A program made the position numbers and the translations under genes. A DNA stretch of 64,000 bases from contig OY482851.1 in assembly GCA_960531495.1 (NCBI GenBank), forward strand, positions 26,088,533-26,152,532. Reading direction: 5' to 3'. This document shows, in pieces, positions 50,816 through 62,838 of this stretch (positions are counted from its first letter, which is position 1; the number at the start of each line of letters is the position of its first letter). The stretch is from Zeus faber. Its lineage: Eukaryota > Chordata > Actinopteri > Zeiformes > Zeidae. A model generated the notes under the pieces. The model was not told the DNA's origin. It was given only the letters and a program-made list of their open reading frames with translations, and searched no databases.

Positions 50816-51217
50816 GTCCGTCTGAAAGAGACGCGGCTCAGTCTCGTCGCTCCTCGTATTCGAAGCGGAACAAGCGCGCTGTGCTGAAGGAGGAGCGCTG
50901 ATCTTCACCGCGACTTAAAAAAACGACATTTTTTCTATTTCTATATATATAAATACAAAGATATTTATATAGAAAAAAATATATATTTATATTGATACGT
51001 ATAGATATATATTCTTTCTTTTTGTTCTTTTTTTTATTTTGGACTTAAATGTCCCTTGGATGGAACGCGCGCATATTTGGCCGTAGTGCGCGTCACTTCA
51101 TCCCAGGGCTTAGAATAAACCAGTTCCCACTCACTGGAGAGTGTGGACGTGGAGAGGAGGTGGGTAGGATGGAGACCCCGCTCCCACTAGAGCCACTAGA
51201 CTGGAGCCCAGAGGTCC
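50816..51217 (+). promoter_or_regulatory. probable htr7 5' UTR and proximal promoter
   Basis: A GC-rich stretch (50,820-50,920), then 80 bp of AT-rich tatata sequence (50,940-51,015), then the region before the receptor start. Two upstream ATGs share one frame. The one at 51,049 has poor context; the one at 51,169 has A at -3 and G at +4. Their frame ends at TGA 51,232-51,234 and therefore overlaps the receptor start at 51,218. The transcription start is not visible. Confidence 0.45.
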
Positions 51218-51732
51218 ATGTGGATCCACTATGAGCCTGGCCGGGACCACACTGCCGTGATGTTCAACACGTCGGGCGTCGAACTCACTCCCAAGAACCA
51301 CCAGGAGCGAGACCTTTCCGAGGTGATCAACGGCACCGTGCAGCTCCTCCACGCCGCGCTGGTCACCATCGGTCCCACTGCGGCGTGGAACGAGTCCTGC
51401 GGGGAGCAGCTGCAGGACTTCGGCCGCCCGGAGAAGATCGTTATCGGCGTGATGCTGGCGATGATCACGGCGATCACCGTGATGGGGAACACGCTGGTGG
51501 TGATCGCCGTGTCCGTGGTGAAGAAGCTGAGACAGCCCTCCAACTACCTGCTGGTGTCCCTGGCCGTGGCGGACCTCTCCGTGGCCGTGGCGGTCATGCC
51601 GTTCGTCATCGTGACCGATCTGACCGGGGGAAAGTGGCTCTTCGGTGAGGTCTTCTGCAACATCTTCATCGGCATGGACGTGATGTGCTGCACCGCCTCC
51701 ATCATGACCCTGTGCGTGATCAGCGTGGACAG
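51218..51732 (+). CDS. htr7: 5-HT7-type serotonin receptor, first coding exon
   Basis: It encodes the N-terminal 171 residues of a class A GPCR that couples serotonin to Gs and cAMP at the plasma membrane. The extracellular N-terminus has three N-glycosylation sequons (NTS, NGT, NES). TM1 is about residues 73-97, with the conserved GN. TM2 has SLAVADLSVAVAVMPFV with its key aspartate. TM3 has the disulfide cysteine (FCN) and the amine-binding aspartate (GMD), and ends CVISVDR. The blocks KKLRQPSNYL and MDVMCCTASIMTLCVIS are nearly identical to vertebrate HTR7. The exon ends at GACAG|gtgagc inside the DRY motif, the known first intron site of this gene. The ATG at 51,218 has weak context; the in-frame ATG at 51,260 is an alternative. 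Which teleost htr7 paralogue it is cannot be told. Later exons are outside the window. Confidence 0.93.
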
Positions 51733-52046
51733 GTGAGCTGCCCCCCAAAAGTTTCAGAGTGAAACGCGACCCTTACCTGTAACATAAGAATAATATCATG
51801 GAAACATGGACTGTAGAACCTGCAGGACGTCAGTGGGTCTTCAGATCAAGTTTGTGAATGTACTGATGAGTTAAGAGAGTTACTACCGACCCCTGTGGGG
51901 TCCTTCAAGAGATTCCAGGGGGTCCTCGGGAAAATCGTAGTTTAACTGACAAGTCGTTTGCCCCATTATAAAATGTACAATAATGACTGTTTTCTTGGTT
52001 TTTGTGTCACTGTTATCTCGGTTAAGTGTGGATGTTTGGTCTAAAT

Positions 52047-52558
52047 CAGGGTTGTTCAACTGGTGGCCTGGGAGCCAAATGTGGGCCACTTATCAGTGTA
52101 GTGTAGCCTGGCCCTTTGAATTACATTAAATAAGACAGAAAGAAAAAGAAAAGAAAAGAAAAACCCCAGAAACTTAATTAAATGTCCTCCAGAGGCAGTT
52201 TTCCCTGTAGTCCAGCCCCATTTCGGTCTCGACCAATCATAATTTGCTTACTCACTACTGTAATTATTTAAATAATCTGGCATATTACTCAAGTGTTGTT
52301 TGGTGAGTAAACACGGGGCTGAGTGGGAAAACATCTATTGACAAACTGGTTACATTGGTTACGAGTTACATAATGTTTCTGGTTCACAGTGTCATTAGGA
52401 GAAATACCTGATGGCTCAAAGTCAGTTAAAAAAAAGAAAAGAAAGCATTTTAAAGCGTAGCCAGACTATTTCAATACAATTTATAAATAAATCATGAACC
52501 CTGAGCTGGCGGCAAGCAAACAATCCGTCCCCCACTAGAATGTAGCTGAATAGCCCTG
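52047..52558. mobile_element. non-autonomous hAT element with perfect target duplication
   Basis: 512 bp between two perfect copies of the 8-mer gtctaaat (52,039-52,046 and 52,559-52,566). The termini are inverted (cagggttgttcaact; complement of agctgaatagccctg). There is no coding capacity. The intact duplication suggests a moderately young insertion. Confidence 0.88.
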
Positions 52559-55500
52559 GTCTAAATCATATCTAGCAATATAAATCTTATCAGATGGGTG
52601 GTCCCAGAGAAAATGCCTGATCAAATGGTGTCCGAGGCTTATCAATGCCCATATCAAATCGAGGGTCCTTGATATGAAAAGAGGGTTGAGGATCACTGTC
52701 CGATAGCAAAGAGATCGCGGACGCAAGAAGGCAGTGCTGCGATGGGTGTGTGAGCAGCAGGTGAGGTGAGCCGGTGGGATTCTCCAGCTGTGGTTAAACA
52801 GGGATTCAGTGAAAAGATCTATGTGTAGCTCGCATTTAATTTACAACCAGAACGAGGGAATCCCCCCCACAAGGCTGCTTAGCCACCACTTCTTCTCGTT
52901 ATTTCTTCATGCTACATTTCTGACTGGCTGACATGCTTACAGTTTTGTTTATTTATATTTATATTCATCCACATTTTGTTATTCGTGTGGGCTATTTCCA
53001 AACAAGCTGTGCATAATATGAAAATGGAAATGCCGTAATCCTATTTAGCTACATCTCCCCAGATCATAATGTGATTATTATTCTTTTTTTTTTTTTTTAT
53101 AAAAGAATAGAACAACATGCAGAGTGCATATTCAACTTCACATCACTAAAATAAAAATAAAAAACAACAACCTTTCTTTCCTTCATATGGCTCAAAAACA
53201 GGATGCCCCCGCCCAGCCACAAAGCACCAAAAAGAGGATGATTTAAAAATGATCTATCAAGAACGCTTTCAAGGCCGCATTTGTGGTCCATGCTTTGAAC
53301 CCCACCCCCAATATTTTCCATTAATTGCTTTGAAACGGATCTCTTAAAGTTCATTATATGATCAAAATGGGCATAAAAGGGATCACTCTACGCTGTAGCT
53401 CACAGACACTCCCTTTCCGTCAAGATCGAGTTAAAAGAATCAACTTTCTTAGAATAACAGACCCTAAACCTGAGGGTTGCTGCTGCACGGTGTCATGTGC
53501 CAGGGACAGCAATTGGAAAACATCCTCTGTTCTCGCCAAAATCCTGAAATAAACAAGTTATCGTGCTTTCTTTTTTTTTGCTGGATTTCTGTTCAGGTTA
53601 TTTTCCCTTAGCTCATGAAGCATTCTTAACTCAATACATTAAACCCGGATTATGGCCGTCGTGAATTTGATAAACAAGTGGACAGGAGGTAATGCAGAGC
53701 GGCTAATGCTATTAGGAGAGGAAACCGGAACATGGATATGAGACTGTGATTAAAATGCTTTGGCTCCAAATTAGCCGGATAAGTGTGACATATGAACCCC
53801 AATAAGCCGCTGTATATATATCAACAAGTGTTGGTGGAAAAATGGTGTGGTGAGACGTTCTTTGCCTTCACGTTGTTCAGGAACCAGCGGGAGGTTAGGG
53901 GTCACAGTAATTACAGAGCCCGGGATGGATGATTTGGTGTAGACTATCAGTGGTCACCTTGTACTGAACTCATCCCACGGCTTCCCTTATAGAGAACATA
54001 AGTCACCGGGGCCTTGGAGGTGAAAACGGAACGTTCTTCTGACCCCTGTGCTGGCCCTCTCCACTATTAAACAGGGGGAAGGGGGCCAACTGGCAACCTT
54101 GGTCGCTTAACCCCTGGACCCCTTACCATAATCGATATCGCCGTTCTCATCAGCTCCTCTTTAATTCTGAGTTTTAAATGACTCATAGCATGTGGTCAGA
54201 AATGGCCTCCTCCCCCCTTGGTGCAAACATGTCCTAAATGATGAAGTGGGCCATTCAAGTGGCTCCGACTTAATTTGTTACCTTGGCATTAAAATGCGCA
54301 CACCCGCCATATCAATCAGAGAGCACAAGCCAGAGATTATTTTAGCATTTTTCATTTGTCATGAAACAAATGAAAGCATTGTGAGTGTGACCAGGCACGG
54401 CTCTGTGTCAATTAGAAATAAATACTCGAGATGAGTAAAAAATAAAAATAAAAAAAATAAAATATAATGCACATTACCTCGATTAACCTTCTGCTGTGAC
54501 GGTCAAATCCAGGACGATGATGATGATAACTTGCTTCGCTTGTGGGATCCGCGATTCGAGCAGCCCCTAAAAAATGCTTTTGATCTCCTCGATATTAGGT
54601 TCATATTAAACTTTGGGGATCGTGTTTGGTGATAGCTTAGACAAACTGAGACAATTATTTCGGAATTGCACTGGACTCAACCCTGTACATAGATGCGGGA
54701 CGATTTTTGGGTGTTAGCTCTCCTGCTGTTGTACGGGGCTCCCGGTGGTATACATAAATTCAAGCTGTCAATTTTTGGGTCGAGAAGATTAAGCGTGGCA
54801 CAGGCCTGGTATCGATCAGCCACGGCTTACTGTGTCCCCTTATCATTAAAAGTTCGACACTCGACTTTATGCTGTGCTATTGATCTTCGTTGAGAGAGGT
54901 CCTTTAAATTCACTGAGGAGCAGTAGCTGCAGTATGACTTTGAGGGAATGAGGGGAGGGACAAATGCCAACACGTGGACTACGATGGCTATGATGTCAAA
55001 CACAGGCCTTTGAGCAATGCCCAGGGAGGCATCGTGCACCGTGTTAAGTTCAAATCCTCTACGATGCTGCATGGGACGCCACCAGTGGGAAGGAGCAGAG
55101 TGACATGAGTGGAAGAGTGAGAACAATGACTCAAGAACAGCGAGGGGGGATTACACTCTCTGTAAGTGGTGTTGGATTTGTCTGTACTGTCGTGATACGG
55201 TGGCATAGGAAGTGTGAGAGAAAAATGCATATGATCAATTATTTGAATGAGGTCTTACCTGTTTTATATAGGACAATTGCCTTTTACGTATGTTACCTAG
55301 CTTTTAAAACACTTTGCCTCTGGGTTTTTTTGAATTAGTCTCTCAGAGTTTTGTTTATGTGAAGAGACTGCTCTTTCTAACTATGTTTGTCTATTGTAGT
55401 ATAAAGACGAGATCACATTTCATCCTCACTCAACCTTGTGTGGAGATAAGGGTAACTTGACAGCGCATTGAGTGTATGATGTCAGAGCGTACCTGTGACC

Positions 55501-56813
55501 TGGGTTATGGCTGTTAACCCATTGTATGAGCTCTAATGATTTGTTTGATTTGATCAATGGATGATTGGGGGGGCATTGTCTTGTAAACGACACCTGAACA
55601 AAGGTACACAACCTCTCATCGGTATAAAGCCTTCTTCGTCAGAAGCAGGAGCAGATTGGTCAGAACACTGCTTTGGAGCAGTACTGAACCTTTCTCTTTA
55701 TTCTGCAGAATAAATATCTTGAATATACTCAGTTTTTGTTTTCTTGTAGCGGGCAGACAACCTCACCGATCATTGCAGAAGAATTTCTTCCACAGAAGTC
55801 ACACTACAGTGGAGTAGTATAAGACCAGTTGTAAACAAATCATACTGTCTCTTGTGAGAGATATGTATGTCTTATGGTGTATTGTGAACTTTATATATGA
55901 ATGAAAAGGAGTTGTATGGATCAGTGTCTAGTAGAAGTTGTCCACGATACGTTAAGCGGTTTGAAAGACTTGCCGCTTATCACTGGCCTGGCTTTAAAAC
56001 CGATCGAGGAGCTTCCTTCACCGCGGCAGAATTTGTGTCTGCAGATGCTGATTTGTGACTGTGATAGCTGCGCTCTTGGATGAGTGCCCATTCATCACCT
56101 CTGATCGCTTGGATGCAAAATGAATCCAATGCAGTGAAGAGCAAGACTCACGGACGAAAAGGAAAAAATAGACACAAAAAAAATCAATAAAATAAAAATG
56201 TTCTTGATCTTGAGCAGTAGATGGCCTGCAATAAACCCTCGAGATCTTGATCCCCATAGTCTGTGTCAGAGACCATGTGAGACCTCTACCTCTCAGATAA
56301 AGGAAGCTGCTCTGGGGCCAGGAGCAACTTTGCTCCATTGCCTAGTCCACATAGTACCTGACTCCATCCTTAAAAGTTTGTTTCCCATGTGACTGGTTGT
56401 TACCCTGCTGAGAGTTATATGATGTATCTTTAATAATTCAATGACCATATATAAATGATTCATGTCCAACATCAGGGAAAAAGGATACTTCTTTTTTAAA
56501 CTTGCCCCGCTGCCTCGTAAAAAACGGCAGATAGCACAAAAGGGAACTATAGTGCTTTGCTCCGGCAAGACCATTCAATTTACAAATAACAAACACACGG
56601 TTTTACCCTGAATGGAAGGATGGATGAATGGATGGAGATACTGTATGTCTGGCTTAAAATAGAAATGCCCCTTTGGCCGGAAGGCTCCAGTCCCTTGATT
56701 TAACCCCCTGACAGCACCCGTTGCCCGATAGAGTCCTCGGCCTTGGGGTGTCGAGAAGAGAGAGGGGGAGAGAGGGAGGGCGAGAGAGAGCGAGAGCGAG
56801 AGAGAGAGAGTGT

Positions 56814-57121
56814 TGTGGTGTGGCGTGTGGATGGGATGGTTTGAGCAGCCCCACCTGACCTGGATCTGGGTAATTGGGTCAGGGTGGCTGCATACCTGTT
56901 GCTCATTGGCTGGGCTAAGGAGCAGCAGGTTAAAACCCCATCCCCAGGATACACTCAGGATAGGAGCCCTGTCATGGCATGTTCCATCTGCTCCAGGTTA
57001 GTTCCACCTAGCCTCCTCTCTACAATAAACTGATGTCTACAACACATCGTCGTTTGTGTCTCTGTGCCGGGGGGCCCTGGAAACGCCACTTGGTTGGCGT
57101 GTGGCAGGCGAAACTGCCACA
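56814..57121 (+). mobile_element. solo LTR, copy 3, with perfect 5-bp target duplication
   Basis: 308 bp starting TGTGGTG and ending CTGCCACA, flanked on both sides by agtgt (56,809-56,813 and 57,122-57,126). An aataaa signal lies at about 57,022. It matches copies at 53-349 and 16,821-17,121 (both minus strand). The perfect duplication shows it inserted as a complete LTR element and was reduced to one LTR by recombination. The LTR retrotransposon family is not identified. Confidence 0.88.
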
Positions 57122-60100
57122 AGTGTATTTTGTAATTTTGTGAGGCGGGCGAGTGGCACCCCAGGAGGGGTGGCGCTTGTTTCAGTGGAGATGGGAACGT
57201 CTTCCCACAGCAGATGACTTGACCTGGCTGACGCGGCACATGTAATGCAATGTGACACTTTGGCGACTCTCTCTTTGGCCCCCGTTCACTTCTGCCCCCC
57301 GCCCCCCAGCTTGCCGCAGTGTCTCGGCATGGCTGGAATACCCGGGAACATGGACAGCACCACCATCACCACCACCACCACCATCATCATCGTCCTCCTC
57401 CTCCCCAGTCAGTGCAGCCAGATCAAAGGCAGCACACGCTGCACACGAGGAATGCTAAAAAGAACAAAGAGGCCATCCTTGTGATGTGCGGCGCCGAAAC
57501 ATTCTCGAGGTGTTTCTCCGGGGTGAACTTAACCTCGGAGAGGTTTTTCTTCGGGCTGGAATGCCACCACCACTGGACTTCAACGTCATGAAGGCTTCAT
57601 TATTATCGGCTCTGTGGTTCTATTGTGTTTTCTTGCAAAAAGGTTGATCCTTAATCTCAAATCCCACCCCGACGCCTGTCGATGTTGGTTTTGCTGGAAA
57701 AAACGTACCTCCGCTTGACCCTCTCATCTCGCCGGCTGACCGACGCATTTCCCCTATCTCCCCTCTCTGTGTAAAACGAGGGTTTTTCTGCTCATTGAGA
57801 ATGCTGGTATGAGACTGCGTTTGCGTTAGACAACTTCTGCTCTGGTTTCTATTTGCCTCCGTTGGTTGTTTTACTACAATATTAAAGGAGCTGGGCCTGA
57901 GCGGCATCAGCTGAAATTGAGCGTCCTGGTAGCGTATCCATATTTAACCAATACACAGTGGATAAAGACGCACAACAAATACAGCGGCTTATAGTCGTTC
58001 AACACGCTAAATGTGTTAAGTGGACTTGCTGAATAATTATTCAGTGATTAATGTATTACTGTGATGTAACATGTCTGAAGAGAATCAATCGCAGGGGTGA
58101 ATTCAGAGTTCGAAATAAAATCAGGGTTTTAGCTCGGCAATGATTTTTAATTAGCATTTCCCCGCTGAATCCCGACTCCTGTGTCAAAAAAGAACAAAAC
58201 AAAACAAAAAAATCACACCGTTTAAAATGTTCTTTGCCTTGGGGCTGACGAGATCCCATGGAGTCGATGGGGGTTAACAAAGAAACAAGGCGTTTTCTTA
58301 CAGCCCCATTTGAGGAGACACGAGCATCCTCCAATAACAGTGCATTTGCATGTCGCTCTCCGTCAGACGGAAGAAAGGGGGATAATGGATTCTTTAGTCT
58401 TTCAGCAGATCGCCATCTCTTGTCATTTTCCGTCTCTCTCCAGACATCCAGTATGTCAACCATTTTCCCTCGCCATCCCCTGGGAGAGGCGAGGTGAAAA
58501 TGCCAAATTATTGACTCTGTTTCAAAATGTAGTCGCTGCCATCGTATAAATCCTGCTCTTTGAAAATGACAAAGGAGGGCTCCTTTATTTGTCTTAAGCG
58601 AACAAAAGGCGAGAGAAAGGTTCACCAGGAACCCAGATAATCGCTTTCCCATTGACTGAGCTCAGTGACAGCATTCTCACGTCAGGCTTGTTAGGGCATT
58701 GCAGCTGCTGGAGACTTTGGAAAGTAAAGTTTCCCCATTCGCAGTAGAGATTTGAAGTAAAGATTTGCATCGAGTTTTATAAGCATAGAATCCATAAAAT
58801 CAATCCATTAATACAAATGCCTCGCAGTATATGGATGTATTTCCAGCGCTGTTTTTGAACGACCTGCATGTGTGGGCCATTTTTACAGCCCCTTCTCAAA
58901 GTCAGCGTCCAAGGCTGCCGAAAGTGACAACACAGCATTTTCACTGGAGATTTGGAAAATCCATAGGGCTGGACTTGTCGGCTTTACACTGCAGTTTTTC
59001 ACATTTGATTTTGAGAACAGGAGGGGGGGTTGCTGCTATTACTCTGCTTCAATTTGGTCACCCGCTACCATTGCTTGGTGATTCTCGGCACCAACCTTCA
59101 AAGAAATGTAGAAAAAAAAAAAAGAAGCTTTTTCCGTGTTTTTCAAGGGTTTTTGGGGCACTGCATGCCATTTGTGGCTCGACGCCACGCCAATCTGTGC
59201 TCTGATCTCTCTCTTGTGGCATAGCCTTTGTAAAAAAACCCACAAAATAACCCCGATTGCTTTTTAAGTTTCAAGTGAATGGACATCAAAGCAACGATAC
59301 TGGGCTTGTACCAGTAAGTAGACGTTGGCCCATAAACCCGCCGCTTTTTGTGGACCGTGGCTTCTGGGATTTTCCTCGCCTCGCCGTCTCCGTGATGTGC
59401 TGGAGTCTTTTCAGTCAGAAGTTCTCGACTGTGTCACTGTGGTTTCCCCGTCAGTGTCAATCATTTGAGTGTTATATCTTTGTGTTATATTTGGTGTCTG
59501 TGCCAATGTACACTTTTGACGCACGTCAATTTCTGGTGTGATATTGTTCGACTTTACATATAGTTCCTTCCCCACTTCGAAGGAATGATGGTGTAGTGAT
59601 GGTGTAGGTAGACCTGGAGTGGATATTTGGTTTCTGATTAAGGACGTTTTTGTTGTTTTTATCTTCCTCTACATATAAATAATAATTTATAGGTATTGAT
59701 TCGCGCAGAGGAGGTTTTTTTGGACTTATATGGCATTATATGGACGATTATTAGACATGATCCGAACAATAAAGAAAAAACCTGTTTGCTTCCTTGTTGG
59801 GACAAGGGAGTAAGCAGGGAAAGTACCTAGACAAAGCGTCTAGTCTACAGTATATAGGACGAGACACAATGTGCATAGGAACTCCATTTTTGACACCTGA
59901 AAAAAAACGTGCCAAAAGTACCAAACCCATGTCTCGATGGGTATCTATAAAACAGCTTGACCTACAATATTAGTTGACAAAATTAATTTAGTCCTAATGT
60001 AAAAGGGCAGTAAATCAATTGCAGGTAAATACCAAGTGGCTATATTTTACATTTAAAGACCTCTTGATTTTGCTAGTTTGCTGTAAGACATCCTCATGGT

Positions 60101-60513
60101 CCTTCTAAAGATTATATATTATATATTATACAATTTAAAAATTATACAATTTGATATATATATGTCTAACGGAAAGATTCTTTATTGTCACACACCACAA
60201 CACGTGCACCCATGCGGCGACAGCGGCACACTCAAGTGCTTCACTTGCTTGAAACTTGTTCTCTGCATTCCACCCAGCCTCAGTTTGTCCTTCCTCCAGG
60301 GGGCAGCCAGGAGCAGCGGGCAGCAGACAGGGACCAACTCCAAACGTCCATCATTGCTCAGACGACGATCTTCTGCATGTTTTTGGTGGGGGTCGTTACC
60401 AATGTTGTATGGAGGAAACCCCATGTGAGCACGGGTAGAACATGCAAACTCCACAGAAAGGCCCCTAATCGAGAGAACCCACCTGAGCGTGGTGCCAACA
60501 GGCACTGTGCCAC

Positions 60514-60523
<10 letters not shown>

Positions 60524-60574
<51 letters not shown>
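60524..60574. repeat. (TA)n microsatellite cluster
   Basis: About 25 TA units, followed nearby by (CA)n at 60,626-60,677 and mixed TG/TA tracts to 60,765. Together these form about 240 bp of dinucleotide repeats. Confidence 0.95.
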
Positions 60575-60577
<3 letters not shown>

Positions 60578-60620
60578 AAAGTGTTATATATTCATACTTA
60601 ACACACACACATATATGTAT

Positions 60621-60682
<62 letters not shown>

Positions 60683-61589
60683 TGTATACACAATATGTGT
60701 GTTTGTATGTGTGTGTGTATATGTGTGTGTATTTACTGTGTATATATATATATATATATATATATTCATTTCTTCTTAAATCTTTTAAAGGTCAGGAGTA
60801 AAACCAGAGGAGGTAGAAAATGCCCCCCTCCTCCAAGATCTGAGATTTCCTCTGAGGTTTTTTTTGCCGACCGAGGCCACTGTCCCCTGAGACAAAGTGC
60901 ACTACGTCATGAGCCGAAGGGAAGGTAACGGAGATGGACGCCCTTCTCCACACTCTTTCATACTCCTCCTCGCACCGAAATGACAGACGGGCCGGAGCGC
61001 AGTTTTTTTTTTTGTTTTTTTTTACGTTATTTTATTTTCCACCGCTGACTTTAGCGGCTGTATAATGATGAAGCGAGGGGTTAAGCGCACTGATGAATAT
61101 TCAAGCGAGCGTCTTGGACTGACCTAACTAAGATGAGTTTGTTGATTTGGAGCTCTGGCGTGCATGTGATGGGGAACAGGATTGGAGTTTCTCTTCCCCT
61201 TTTTGGGTTCTAACACACTCTCTGCACTCTTCCCTTTCTGGCACGGCTCTTTGAGGCACACAGAGGCGCAGCCATATTGTGGCGTAAGCGAACGGGTCAG
61301 CAGGGAGCAGGGCTTTCTAACCGCAGCACGCATCCCGGTGATAATTTGGTTATAAAAACGCAACTTTATGCAGGATGCAGAATATGTGCATATACGGGGC
61401 GCAATCACATGTCACATGTCACATGTGTATATTATATACATTACAGTAATGCTGACCCTGACTCATACACAATATAAGCATCATGAAAACATGTAGAGCT
61501 ACTGTCACCATTTGAAAACAGACAATTCCAGAGGTGGTTTATGACCGTGGGAGACATTTGGGCTAAGGTAAACATACAGATAATGGAGA

Positions 61590-61593
61590 GAGG

Positions 61594-61627
<34 letters not shown>
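61590..61627. repeat. (GA)n microsatellite
   Basis: About 19 GA units in a purine-rich stretch. Confidence 0.95.
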
Positions 61628-61631
<4 letters not shown>

Positions 61632-61724
61632 GAGGGCGAGAGAGAGCGAGAGCAGTTAACTTAATTGTTGTCATTTAGAAACAAGGTCATCTCCTGTGTT
61701 AAGTTAGCTAGTTTATGTTTGAAT

Positions 61725-61817
61725 GAATGAACGAAGGGGGGAAATAGGTGACTGACCAATCGGAATCGAGCTGCGATTCCGATTGGTCAGTCACCTATTT
61801 CCCCCCTTCGTTCATTC
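61725..61817. repeat. perfect 44-bp inverted repeat with 5-nt loop
   Basis: The left arm 61,725-61,768 (gaatgaacgaaggggggaaa, then taggtgactgaccaatcgga, then atcg) and the right arm 61,774-61,817 are exact reverse complements around agctg. Similarity continues weakly outside the arms. No element termini or target duplication are seen. Confidence 0.95.
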
Positions 61818-62036
61818 GTTCATTCAATCATGTCATGGTCAATGGTGGCACTCAGCGGTCAGTTATTCTTCATAATGGCCGCAGTCTGTCAGTAATGGCC
61901 GTTGTCGCGGGCAACCACTTCTCTGCCTGGTTTCACGCCCCTCGTATTGCTCCATCTACTTGCTAATGCTTACACTAGATAGCGGCGACATGTTGTGTCG
62001 CTACATAGAAACTGCAGTGGAAGGGTGGTGCTGCAC

Positions 62037-62838
62037 GTGCAGTGGTGGGAAAAAGCACTCAAAAGCCAAACTTCAGTAAATATCTTACTAAAAAACTAAA
62101 GTCACTCATTAGAATACTACTTGAGTAAAGTCTTAAAGGGGCTTAGGGACTTACGGAACAGACTTGGCAGAAATGGAATATAATATTCACAAGTATGTTT
62201 TAATTTGTGTATAATCTCATGAAAATAAGAACCTTAGAATGGGCCGTTTTTATCTACATAGGGAGCGTGTACGTTTCGCGGAGGCAGCCATGTTGTCCGC
62301 CATGTTTCTTCTACGGTAGCTCAGAACGGACAAGCCAAACATCGGCTCTAGTGATGGCCTTTCGCATTTTATCACTAGTTTCATGGCCACTGTCTCTTCC
62401 ACGGAGGCCGCCATGTTGGAGAGGGGTATTCAGTTGATTGTGATCTGCAACCTCACCACTAGATGCCACTAAATTCGACACTCACTGCACCTTTAAAGTA
62501 GCTGATATTAACAGTAATTAAGTATCAAAAGTAATTATAAGGTATTCAATTGACTTAAGTATCAAAAGTAAAAGTGAATGCTGTGGAGAAAAAACTTTTT
62601 TGCTCTGATTTTATTCTGGTTGCCAATATTTCCGTATTTTTCAGGAAGCACAAGAAGCATGTCATTCGGTACGACGCATCTTTCACTCCGTGAAAGTGTT
62701 CAGGGGAAATGTATTGGAGTTAAAGTATACTTTTTTGGCTGTAGCTGAGTAATGTAGCTGAGTAAAAGTAAACGTCGGCAAAAATATAATAACTCAATTA
62801 AAGTACAGATACTCAGCAAAAATATTTATGTACAGTAA
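62037..62838. mobile_element. unclassified non-autonomous element, interrupted
   Basis: Repeated actcaaaag / gagtaaagt / aagtaaaagt words (gtggtgggaaaaagcactca at the left; aagtacagatactcagcaaa at the right) are typical of a widespread fish MITE. A TTAA-type MITE at 62,133-62,496 splits it. Exact ends are uncertain. Confidence 0.5.
62133..62496. mobile_element. TTAA-flanked MITE inserted in another element
   Basis: 364 bp including TTAA at each end, with imperfect inverted termini (ttaaaggggctta; complement of actgcacctttaa). Internal words such as ggcagccatgttgtccgcca and gaacggacaagccaaacatc belong to a dispersed percomorph repeat (known from memory of such genomes). Joining the flanks restores the sequence agtcttaaagtagctg of the outer element. 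Confidence 0.75.

Noticed and set aside
51131-51748. 205-codon minus-strand frame opposite the htr7 exon
   Set aside because: His/Asp/Gly-rich mirror of a strongly supported receptor exon. It is a shadow of codon usage on the real strand.
58056-58652. 198-codon minus-strand frame in the htr7 intron
   Set aside because: No recognisable domain, no splice or conservation evidence, and amino-acid composition looks random.
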